NCBI RefSeq assembly: GCF_048544455.1
Contig: NC_133537.1
Coordinates: 20,149,541 to 20,213,540, forward strand
Source of the DNA: Silene latifolia
Taxonomy: Eukaryota > Streptophyta > Magnoliopsida > Caryophyllales > Caryophyllaceae
Direction of reading: 5' to 3'
Length of the DNA: 64,000 bases
In this document: piece by piece, positions 43,736 through 53,119 of the stretch
Numbering within the stretch: the first letter of the stretch is position 1
Layout: each line of letters begins with the position of its first letter
Notes under the pieces: generated by a model
Told to the model about the DNA's origin: nothing
The model's input: only the letters and a program-made list of their open reading frames with translations
Databases searched by the model: none
Translations under genes and position numbers: made by a program

Positions 43736-45215
43736 GTAGATACTCCTCCTCCACGAATTTGATCTGCAAATCAAAGACAAGACGGGCGCCGAGAATGTAG
43801 TAGCTGATCACCTGTCGCGATTACCACAGCAGGAGGGAGAGGATCCTTTACCTATTGATGATTCTTTTCCTGATGATTCTTTATTTGCTGTTGCTACTAA
43901 CACAGGTGTTGATCCGTGGTATACAGATTATGCTAACTACGTTGTAGGTGGTGCGCTTTCACCTAACCAGTCATATCAACAGAAGAAGCGATTCTTTCAT
44001 GATGTGAGGCGATATTTCTGGGATGATCCTTATTTATTTAAGGAGTGTGATGATGATCTTTACAGACGGTGTATTCCGCAGTGGGAGACCAAAGCAATCC
44101 TAGAGGGATGTCATTCTTATCCTTATGGCGGTCACCACGGTCCGTCGCGAACCGTGGCCAAGGTACTTCAGTCTGGCTTCTTCTGGCCTACTTTGTTTGC
44201 AGATGCTAAAGTGTTTGTTTCAGCTTGTGATGCTTGCCAGCGCTCGGGAAATATCTCTAAGAGACATGAGATGCCCCAAAATGACATTCTGGAGGTCGAG
44301 GTTTTTTATGTCTGGGGCATCGATTTCTAAGGACCTTTTCCGTCTAGTAAAGGTAACAGGTACATTTTAGTAGCTCTAGACTATGTGTCTAAATGGGTAG
44401 AGGCTATCGCTTCACCTAACTGTGATGCCAAGACCGTGATTAAATTGTTTAAAAATATTATTTTCCCCTGATTTGGTGTCCCTAGGGTCGTCATTAGTGA
44501 TGGAGGTATGCATTTTAAAGAAAAGAAACTTACAGCTATATTGTCTAAAGTCGGTGTCCAACATCGTAGAGGTCTGGGGTATCATCCCCAAACCAGTGGG
44601 AAGGTTGAGGTCTCTAATAGGGAACTAAAGGATATTTTGGCTAAGCTTGTTTCTAAATCACGGAAGGATTGGAGTTTAAAATTAGATGACACATTATGGG
44701 CATATCGGACCGCCTTTAAAACTCTGATTGGTGCATCACCATATCGGTTGGTTTATAGGAATTCTTGTCATTAACCTGTAGAACTAGAATGTAAGGCTTG
44801 ATGGGCTATACGTGAATTGAACTATGATTCTAAGTTGTGTGGTGAGAACCGTTTATTGCAGCTAGATGAGCTATAAGAGTTTAGGCTAAATGCCTATGAC
44901 AGCGCGTGCATCTACAAAGAGAAAACAAAAAGATGGCACGACAAAAGAATCATACCGAGGGAATTCCATGTCGGGCAGAAGGTGCTACTGTTTAATACCC
45001 GATTGCGCTTGTTTCCTGGTAAGCTGAAGTCCAGGTGGAGCGGCCCCTATAAAGTGACTGGTGTCACCAAGTTTGGGTCCGTTGAGTTAGAACATCCCGA
45101 GGGCAGAAGATTTAAAGTGAATGGCCATCATGTGAAGAATTACTATGGAGCAGATGATTATGTTGGCAACATCGAAGTGTTCTACTTCGACCATCTTGAT
45201 GAGCAAGAAAACTGA
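43736..45215 (+). pseudogene. Athila-like integrase, frame intact but with point stops
   Basis: The reading frame is the same as that of RT from 42732 to 45215, with no frameshift. It contains [10 protein letters not shown], the integrase zinc domain (YGGHHGPSRTVAKVLQSGFFWP, CDACQRSGNIS), core [33 protein letters not shown] (second Asp), [20 protein letters not shown] (Glu) and the GPYKVTG module. About seven stops interrupt it, most explained by single C-to-T or G-to-A changes at CGA, CAA or TGG codons (for example GIDF-stop-GPF, FP-stop-FGVP). This is the pattern of decay by methylation-driven deamination. Confidence 0.85.
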
Positions 45216-45254
45216 AGCCAAAAGGTCGCGCGGGACCTCTTAAACATGCGCTAT

Positions 45255-45270
45255 CCGGGAGGCAACCCGG
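45255..45270 (+). other. Conserved CCGGG...CCCGG hairpin
   Basis: CCGGGAGGCAACCCGG, 40 nt after the last pol stop codon; identical to 1308-1323 on the minus strand in another family. Confidence 0.7.
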
Positions 45271-45442
45271 CTTGTAATTTATTGTACTTTGCTTAAAACT
45301 TTTAGTTAGTTTCATGTGCTTTAGTTGGTAACTTTACGGACGATAAACTAGAACGTTTGAACTAGTTTCGTTAGTTCTTTGGGTCGTTTGTTGCATTTTT
45401 GCAGGTGCTTCAAATGACGCCTAGGAGTTCAGGCTCAAAGAG

Positions 45443-45617
45443 CTCGATCGAGTATTATACTATCTCGATCGAGTACTTTCCTCACTCGATCGAGAACTTC
45501 ACCTTCTCGATCGAGCACCCTGATTTGATGACCTCTCGATCGAGTGCTCTTGTCTCTCGATCTAGCGCTTCTGATGTCCCATTTTTCTCGATCGAGTGCA
45601 CTAGTCCTTCGATCGAG
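45443..45617. promoter_or_regulatory. Palindrome cluster downstream of integrase, CTCGATCGAG family
   Basis: About eight copies of CTCGATCGAG in 175 bp, better preserved than those in the 5' LTR. Comparable in position to the inner Athila's internal cluster (35405-35815), although here no post-pol ORF follows. A 116-codon frame (45399-45749) across it is a by-product of the repeat. Confidence 0.7.
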
Positions 45618-47196
45618 TTCACTTGCCTTGTTTCGCGACTTGCGATACTGTTATGGGGCTGTTTACCCTCCCTTGTTGCTCGCTGGTTTGGGGAGGTCCC
45701 TACTTCACGTTATCTTGTAAGTTTTCTGAGGCTACATTCTTCTTCTTAGTTTGCATTTCCTTTCCCTATTTTTGGGTACAATGAGGGCATTGTACGGTTT
45801 AGTTTGGGGAGGGTATATGCTTCCATCTGTGTCTGCATACTGTTTTTATTGCATTTCCGTTTGCACGTTTATTTTTGCATGCATTGTTTATAAAAATTCA
45901 ATAAATTCAAAAATTTCAAAAATTCTACGTTTATTTTTCAGCATATAGGTTGAGTCGGAACGTCGAGACTTCTATGCTACATTGAGTCTTTTACCTTTGC
46001 CCTGTAAATTTTTAACATTTTCGTTGGCATGGTTATTTGCATAATCTACGAGTTTTTGTTTAAACTTGGCTGAACGAATAGACTTGACTCTAATATTGGC
46101 AAACTACATATAAATTCTAAGATTTAGAGCTTGATAAATTGGTGACATTCATGACCGGTTTCATTTAGGATGTGAGTAAGACTCCTTATTAGACATGTAG
46201 CATCAAATTGCACGAGCATGACACTCTTTTCTTAGTACCTGTATGCATTCGGGTTTGTGGCGGCAACACATGTGGAGAGGTAACTTACGATCCCGTCTTT
46301 CATTTATTCCAATGAGCCTCACATAGCCAAATTGACATGTTTTGACCCATTATTTTAACTACGATCCTAAATTTAGCCTACCCTAGTCAAGCTAGTTTAG
46401 TAGTTATTTTGGGTATGTTGGGATTATCAATTTGGTATTCCGTCTTGAATCAAGAAGATGAGGAGAAAGGAAAGAAAAAAAATGGAATAGAAAAGATTGA
46501 AAGGAAAAGAAAAATATGAAAAAAATGATGAAAGGAAGTTGAAAGAAAAAAAAAAAGAATCATATGAAAGTTGCTAAATATGACTCCCATGCTTATCATT
46601 ATTTTTCATGGGGAGTCTTTTGATGGCGTGAGTGATGATTTGCCACAATGGCACGATTTTACGTTTTGCGTATTGAGTAGTGAAGCGGAATGAGTTTATT
46701 ATTTGGTTACGGTTGTACTAGCTTGGCTTTACCTCCACTTATCCAAATTTGTTTTGCCCCTTCTTACCCAATTACCTAACCTCACACTATATGTAAGTCC
46801 TCGACATGTGTCTTGGTCCTGTTGGTTGGAATGCATATGTATGGTCGGTAGAAATCGGTTTCATGTCAGTTGCATGCATGTTCTTATAAGTCGAAGTTAG
46901 GTGAGCGGCTTTATTTCTTTCTCTCTCACAAAATTATACTCACCTTGTGCTTAATCTGTGTGATGAATGACCCGTGACAGTCCGATATATATGAGTCTTG
47001 CAAGGTCGACGGTTCAACAGTTTCGAACATTGATTTAACTCGTTTGCACTTGACCCATTGCCCCTTTGTTAATTTGTTGCATTAAATTGGTTTCGGTGGA
47101 CAATTTGTAGCTGGTAAGCTGGTCCCGTTCCACTAGTTGTATTTAGTTGCGTTTATAGTTTGCTTGGGGACAAGCAAAAGTTTGGTTTTGGGAGAT
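45618..47196 (+). other. 3' non-coding region of the Athila-like element
   Basis: No supported gene where the inner Athila has its post-pol ORF. 46080-46330 resembles, in antisense, 60-330 of the first element. 46440-46560 is almost pure purine. It ends in GGGACAAGCAAAAG and TTTTGGGAGA, the polypurine tract, at the 3' LTR. Confidence 0.6.
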
Positions 47197-48601
47197 TGGA
47201 TGCGTGCATTTTATATAAGGTTTTTACCTTATTTTTACACGCATTTCTGTGTTATTTATGTAGCATCTAGCTACAAATGCCCCCGAATAGTCTACTTTAG
47301 TTTGTCTTGTATTATTTGCAGGTATGAACCGGAAAGGACCATAATCAAGCCTGAACCTGACCCGTTTGCATGGATTTTGGATTAAGAAGAATCGAAGCCC
47401 GGAATTTGTCACCTAAGGACGCGTGAAGTGGTTTCGGAAGATATTTTGAGTTCATCCACGCTGATACAGTGCTACTATGCTCGATCGATTAAGTTGACTG
47501 TTAAATCTGGTCGATCGAGTAGCCTTTGATGCTGAGACTCCTCGATCGAGTATTTGCTTTGCTCGATTAAGAAGTATGTTTGCTGAGTTCCTCGATCGAG
47601 TACTTGCTTTGATCGATCGAGGTGTTTGACCCTTACTGTTCTCGATCGAGTGGTTTGTTTCTACTCGATCGAGAGGTTTTGATATTTACGCAATCTTTTA
47701 GATTTACTTTTCGGATATTTTTAGTAGTATCTTAGAATAAATAAGAAGAGGAGAGGGAACGACGGCATCATCTCCTTTCTCTGGCACTTTACTCTTTAGA
47801 CCTAAAAACTCTATTTCTTGGAATTCCTTTGTTTCAGTACTTTCGTTCTTTAATTTCATTTACTTAATTATTGCAATTGTTCTTGCTCCTATCATCTCTT
47901 TACTCTATTTCTTCAACTCTTGTTTGCTTAGTAATTTATTATCATGTTGAAATTAATTGTTTTATTTGTCTTTATTAATTTCTCTACTTTCATTATGCAT
48001 AGCTAATTTTCTTATGCTAGGACATAAGGGGAGCCATGGTAATTAGGAAGGTCATGATTAGGTGATTAGGTTTGGTTAGAATTAGGTCTGTGTCATTAAT
48101 CACCGCATTTAATAGCAATTAGCTGCTTGAGTCGACGCATTTAGCTAGTTGATTTGATATGCCTTGACCTAGATCAGAAGATTGGAAGGGTAAGACCTAC
48201 AGTGAAGATTAGGACATTCTAATTAGGGCAGATGCTAAGTTAGTAATGTTTTAGGGCAAATAGCGGACGGGAAGGACCTGTTCACTACCCTGCAGACCGA
48301 GTTCAAGCCGACCTTTGACCCTAGATTGGACCCCTAGGAAACCATGGTGAACCGACTGTCCTAGCTGTTTTTCTCTCTGGTATTTTCATTAGAATTTATT
48401 GCTTACTTCGATATTGTCCCTGTTCTCTTTATCTCCGTAGTTTAGAATCAATAATCAAACCCCCAAGAAACGGTTACCTAGGCAGACTTAGTTAGCATAC
48501 AGAATTCCCATCTCCCTGTGGATACGATACCCGACTGCCTCTACTACATTTTATAGAGACTGGTTGGTTTTATTTTTGATAGGGTTGCGACAGCCGTATC
48601 A
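47197..48601 (+). repeat. 3' LTR of the Athila-like element
   Basis: 1405 bp, TGGATGCGTGC start and CGTATCA end. The palindrome cluster at 47479-47674 is largely intact. Confidence 0.87.
47479..47674. promoter_or_regulatory. Palindrome cluster in the 3' LTR, CTCGATCGAG family
   Basis: Eight copies at intervals of about 20-30 bp, seven keeping the GATCGA core. Confidence 0.72.
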
Positions 48602-49217
48602 CTCGACCGAGTATCCTGCTCCAGTAGCTTATCTCCAAAAACATACAACATACTCGGTCGAGTACATAAGGTACTCGGTCGAGTATGCCCCACTCGGTCG
48701 AGTGCCCCTCTTACTCGGTCGAGTGGCCACAACCAGTAGCTACTGTTTTAAACACACGAACCCACACTCGGTCGAGTTCTTGGTTACTCGGCAGAGTATC
48801 CCCTACTCGGCCGAGTACCCGCCCTGCTCGGCCGAGTCATGCCAAAACGAGCTACCCTTTGACTGAAAAACGCATATAACCAGACATATACATCCCTAAA
48901 CATGTTACTGTCATTTGAAATCCAAGTAATAACATCCAATAATCATGCTTCATATACCCACAATGTTCAATATATACATGCAATCATATACTTCATTCCA
49001 TCCAACAACTTCATAAGAAACATATATAACGCAAATAACGACTTCCCAAGACACCCCATAGTGACCGGCTCAAAGTTGTCAGAGCCAAAATGGGACTTTG
49101 GGACGTCTCTCAAGCCTTTACGATAGCTCCAAACAACTCCTACCCGGGTTCATTTTAGTTAGACTCTCTATGTTCATTTTGATTAATTGGTTTTAGGTTC
49201 CAAAATCGTCGCCACTT
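48602..49217 (-). promoter_or_regulatory. Right piece of the chromovirus 5' UTR with palindrome cluster
   Basis: 48602-48840 holds nine copies of ACTCGGTCGAGT or ACTCGGCCGAGT; 48841-49195 is unremarkable leader. The primer site next to the LTR is degraded: 49205-49215 reads TCGTCGCCA in place of GCTCTGATACCA. No gene. Confidence 0.7.
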
Positions 49218-49671
49218 TGTAACACCTCATATACCAAGGTGCCTTACCAAGGATCAACCAAGCATATAACGGTGCTACCATCTCGGCTACCCGGGATAAG
49301 TATATCAAAAGGGACCATCAAAGAACAATTATTAAAATATAATGTTAACCAAATACATCGTCTCAAAACTGGAAACCAAAGTAATAAGAATATAAATCCA
49401 AGTACAACAAAGCCAAGTATCTAAAACTCATGACAACGGAAACTAAGACTCTAAGTGATGACAATCCCATCCTCGTGCCAGCAGCTAATATGAAATCATC
49501 ACCTGTCAAAATATGCTCACCATCCCCTAATGGATCACCACAGTTTTATAAAACATAAACGGGGTCAGTTCACTGAATAATCAAGATAAGGCAATCACAA
49601 AGGAAACAACCAAAGCAATCCAATACAACTGTATAACCACTCTCCCAACTCCATTAGTATCCAGTAACCGA

Positions 49672-49836
49672 CTACACAACTAAGTGTGTAGCCCTGCCAG
49701 ATTACCCAGCGCAACAGGTAATCCTCACCGCCAGTGGGAGACCGCAGCCTTGCCCACCTAAGCCCTGCTCATCGCAACGAGCAATAACCCATGTCCATTA
49801 ATGTGCACATCCCCTTGTGACGGGAACCACAAGGGG
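49672..49836 (-). other. Series of four stem-loops in the chromovirus LTR
   Basis: Perfect stems at 49672-49691 (CTACAC/GTGTAG), 49701-49722 (ATTACC/GGTAAT), 49766-49783 (TGCTC/GAGCA) and 49811-49836 (CCCCTTGTG/CACAAGGGG). Loops 2 and 3 share CGCAAC. They lie 500-700 nt downstream of the TATA box, so they would be in the transcript. The other LTR keeps them at 15303-15476, slightly worn. Confidence 0.6.
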
Positions 49837-50404
49837 AGAATCAAGGGCGTGAAGCCATTTCCGAATGATGACTCCACTCAGCCGAAGACGCATCTCGCAA
49901 ACATAGACAAACAAGAACCAACCAACAACCAAGAAAGACAATTCCAATAATGATACTAATCATGCCAATACAACAATAAATACATCTTAAATCAATTAAA
50001 CAGGCAACTGAGTAGGGAAACCCTACCTTATCACTGATCCGAAGCACAAGTACACGGCGGAAGCTAGAATCATTCCTCTACGAATCCTTCACCTAACAAC
50101 AATCGCAACAATTCTAATCACAAACATGTCAACCTACCTTTTTCCCAACACAAACCATTAGGGCAAACCCTAAAAGACAAATCCAATCAAAAGACGTGAA
50201 ATTAGTGACTTACCGACGAAACTGATGCGAAAGAGATGAACGGAAGACTCACAAACGATCAATTGCCTTGAGAGTGATTAAGGGTGATTAGAGGAGTAAA
50301 GAGGGTAGTTTAGGTTTTGGTAAAATGAATAGAAACTCTTAAACGAGGTTTATATAATCTTTAATCAGCCTTAATCAAACCGCGGAAATTAATCCCGTCA
50401 GACC

Positions 50405-50576
50405 GATTACTCGGTCGAGTAACTGGAGTACTCGGCCGAGTAACTGGAGTACTCGGCCGAGTACGCCTTACTCGGTCGAGTATTACACTACTCGGCCGAG
50501 TGTTCCTGGGCAGTAGCCTGACCAGAAAACACACAACACCTTACTTGGCCGAATTAGCCCTATTCGGCCGAGTAAG
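50405..50576. promoter_or_regulatory. Palindrome cluster in the 5' LTR, ACTCGGCCGAGT family
   Basis: Seven to eight copies, about 50 bp upstream of TATATAAA on the minus strand. Confidence 0.7.
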
Positions 50577-50603
50577 CTAGACTCAAAAAACCGTGGTATT
50601 ACA

Positions 50604-51023
50604 GCTTAAATATAGCGAGTAGTTTTTGAAAATTTTAAAAATATTAGATAGTTTCTCGCAAATTAAATGAAAATAAGGTAAATATTAGGTAGTTTTTGAG
50701 AAAAAAAAAACTCCAACTTTAAATAGTGTCTCTTTAACCTTTTGTAAGGGAAAATTTTGTAGCGTAATACAGAAGGTCACGTTAACTGGGTCACCGACAT
50801 TTTAGCCCTTAATCTTTCCTTATTTATCTTGACCCACTTTCACCCTCCTAAGAAGAAGGTCACGACTTAGGTCACAAACTCAATCATTTTTCACTTTTCA
50901 ATCATTTTCCACATTCTTACCCCACCAAAAACTCTCATATTTTTTCAATTATTATTTACTAACCAATAAGAGGGCGCCACCTATCGAGTCATCAACCTTC
51001 ACCAATGTCTCAACTCACAGCTA
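50604..51023. other. Non-coding flank of the nest
   Basis: Begins with the target site GCTTA. 50619-50710 is the inverted counterpart of 14575-14637. No gene. Confidence 0.5.
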
Positions 51024-51207
51024 GTCTTGCTATAGACGGATATATCCGTCTATAGCTAAAAACGTGTCAAATAGCTTGAAAGTGGTGACATTTTTGGCCC
51101 CCACCACCCCACTTGTTGTTTGTCCTATTAGGAATGTGGTATTGTATTTGGTCCGTCTTTAGTTATAGACGGATATGTGTCGTCTATAATGAAATTTTGT
51201 GCTCAAC
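51024..51207. mobile_element. MITE-like repeat 1
   Basis: Begins TAGTCTTGCTATAGACGG and ends CGTCTATAATGAAATTTTGTG. It carries the perfect palindrome CTATAGACGGATATATCCGT plus its remainder near 51033-51056, and inverted TATAGACGG near both ends. TSD not resolved. Confidence 0.5.
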
Positions 51208-51431
51208 TCAAGGTCACCAATTGACCCTATCTAGTTCAAGGTCATCCTAAATACCATCGATTTACTAGTTAATTACGTCATTAACACGACCCAACAAGAT
51301 CACGGCCCGATTGATGATCTTTCTTGGGCATGGTCAGGGAGTTAGAAATTTTTCTACAATGCAGCTAGTGTAGACTTGTAGTACAAGTGAGTTGATCTGG
51401 CCAAACTCGCATGTTACGAAGGTTTTAGAAT

Positions 51432-51640
51432 TACATGCGAATGATCAGTTAGTCTTGCTGAAGACAGGTCGGAGCAAGTGACGGGTAATGCCACTCACAA
51501 AACGGATAGGGAGGACAAGGTGGGGGCACCCCCATGTGTTTCCCTCTCTCCTCTATTTGGGTCATTTGTAAGAGGAAATGGTATCCGTCACTCCAAAGTG
51601 ACGGATACGTGCCGTCTTCAATGAGATTTTGTGGCGAATG
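51432..51640. mobile_element. MITE-like repeat 2, related to repeat 1
   Basis: Begins TAGTCTTGCTGAAGAC and ends CCGTCTTCAATGAGATTTTGTG, the same frame of sequence as repeat 1 with a different interior (GTGACGGGTAATGCCACTCAC). TSD not resolved. Confidence 0.5.
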
Positions 51641-51985
51641 ATAGTGATGTGTGGAATAATGAGTGGTAGGTAGGGGTGAGCAAAACCGTGTACCTGATAC
51701 GATTTTGAAAACCGTATCGGGTATACGGTTTTAAAAATCGCAAAAATCACTATACGGATCCGATACGGTTTAACCGTATATACGGTTTTCGGGTACCCGG
51801 AAAAACCGTGTATACGAAAAACGTATACACGGATACGGTTTGGTGATAAATGTCCAATTAAACATTGTAATTATTCAAGTGCTAATAATTACCTCTAACA
51901 TGACCACCTTTTATAAAGGGCTGATTTTTGTTTATTGAGATAAGTTAGTAGAAAGAGTCGTAAAAAACATTAAAAGAGTGGAGTT

Positions 51986-52882
51986 TTTTTTTTGCAGCTG
52001 TAAAATTATAAGTAACACTACAAACCCATAGCATTCCTAGCAAGGTTATGGGCAACCTTATTAAGATTACGAGGAATATAACTAAAACAAATACAATGAA
52101 AAGAAGCTAGCAATAAATTGATATCGTTAATAAGCCCATTCGTCTTGTGATGGGGTCTCTCCACACCCGCAATTTGAAGAAGAATCTGCAAACAATCAGA
52201 AGAAACATCAAAGTGCAAGAAATTGGAGCGAAGAGCCCAAGCAAGAAGATCACGAATTCCAGTAGCTTCAGCCTGTAGAGCCGTTTCAGCCGCGAAACCA
52301 TACGCAACCTTGGTAAGCTCAGAACCATTTCCATCGTAAGCCACCCAACCACAACCCGCCTGCAATGATTGAAACCAACTCGCATCAACCTTCGCTCGGA
52401 TAACATGACAATGGTCTCCCTTACCCACCAAATAAAAAGGAATACAATTCCGGATACTTTCTCGAAGAGAACAACTATCATCCTCCTCCCTAGTCCTACC
52501 AACTGGGTCTTGAGTACACGGAAGATTCATAGCAGTAATAGCCGTCTGCGCGATATTAGACTGAAGATTAAAGAAATAGTCCACTGAGAAAGCTGCATCC
52601 CTAAAAATAATATTATTCCTAGTGCACCAAATGCTCCACAAAACAGAGAGGAATAAAATGGTTGGCGTAGACGCATCATCCAAAGAAGAGAAATAAGAGA
52701 ACCAATTAATGAGCCAATCACCAAGAAGAATCGAGTCAACATTATCCGTATTAATACCTAGAGGGGAAGCAGCCCATAATCTCTTAACCACAACACAGTC
52801 CCTGAAAAGATGATTAAGAGTCTCCATGGCTTCCAAATTCCGACACAACGGACAAGAATACTCAACACTAATCTTTCTTCGA
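51986..52882 (-). mobile_element. 5'-truncated LINE insertion
   Basis: 897 bp flanked by perfect 15-bp direct repeats TAAAAGAGTGGAGTT (51971-51985; 52883-52897). On the minus strand it ends in a poly-A run (T run at 51986 onward) 32 nt after the stop codon. This is a target-primed LINE insertion that kept only the last ~0.9 kb. Confidence 0.88.
52018..52882 (-). pseudogene. LINE ORF2 C-terminus: zf-RVT and RNase H domains
   Basis: Open to the TAG at 52018. The apparent start (52932) is in flanking sequence; the LINE part begins near YRRKISVEYSCPLCRNLEAMETLNHLFRDC, the zinc-binding zf-RVT domain found after RT in plant LINEs. The RNase H domain follows: IRAKVDASWFQSLQAGCGWVAYD (D), ALQAEATGIRDLLAWAL (E), VSSDCLQILLQI (D) and YIPRNLNKVAHNLAR. 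RT and endonuclease are missing through 5' truncation. The retained part is undamaged. Confidence 0.85.
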
Positions 52883-53119
52883 TAAAAGAGTGGAGTTGAA
52901 AGAGGAACTTTGTGTTTTTTAACTTTTTTCATACAAAAACTTCAAACCGTGTCAGAAACCATATATACGGTTTCGTTTTTGCCCGACCCGGATACGGTAC
53001 GGTTTTTATAAAACCGTATCGTATATACGGATTTTCGTATCGTATATACGGAAATCCGTATAACTCAAACCGTATACCATATCGTATCCGTATTATAAAA
53101 CCGTATCGTATAATTTTAG

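Larger units (their letters stand above)
21132..48601 (+). mobile_element. Middle element: Athila-like Ty3/gypsy retrotransposon
   Basis: LTRs 21132-22536 and 47197-48601, TSD CTCGG (21127-21131) versus CTCGA (48602-48606), tRNA-Asp type primer site with a 2-base deletion (22542-22557) and a polypurine tract before the 3' LTR. Coding order: gag, protease, reverse transcriptase, RNase H, integrase, then a long non-coding 3' region with no intact post-pol ORF. Interrupted in gag by a copia element and between gag and protease by an Athila element. By eye the LTRs differ by a few percent, intermediate between the outermost and the two inner elements. Confidence 0.9.
14848..50603 (-). mobile_element. 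Outermost element: Tekay/Del-like chromovirus (Ty3/gypsy)
   Basis: LTRs at 14848-16222 and 49218-50603 flanked by perfect 5-bp TSDs GCTTA (14843-14847; 50604-50608). Coding order on the minus strand is gag, protease, reverse transcriptase, RNase H, integrase, chromodomain. The chromodomain is the defining feature of chromoviruses. All genes are broken by stops and frameshifts. The element is split at 21131/48602 by the Athila-like element in its 5' untranslated region. By eye the LTRs differ by several percent, more than the inner LTR pairs, consistent with it being the oldest layer. Confidence 0.9.
49218..50603 (-). repeat. 5' LTR of the outermost chromovirus
   Basis: 1386 bp. TATATAAA at 50349-50356 (minus) with the palindrome cluster 50405-50576 just upstream. 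Compared with the 3' LTR it has an extra 20-bp unit in the cluster. Confidence 0.88.
51672..53119. repeat. Palindrome-rich repeat, copy B, split by a LINE
   Basis: 51672-51850 and 52940-53118 are crowded with CCGTATATACGG, ACCGTATCGG and related words. The left edge TAGGGGTGAGCAAAA resembles hAT terminal sequences, but the opposite end is not recognised. 52960-53118 matches copy A (12740-12893). Confidence 0.55.

Noticed and set aside
29651-45617. Regular spacing of an identical short word (CTCGATCGAG) suggesting a CRISPR-like array
   Set aside because: Words are only 10-12 bp palindromes, spacing is irregular, this is plant nuclear DNA, and the words follow retrotransposon boundaries.
45399-45749. 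116-codon ORF starting after integrase
   Set aside because: Its residues are only the translated palindrome words (SIEY, RSS) followed by unrelated sequence; no similarity to a known protein and no counterpart in relatives.
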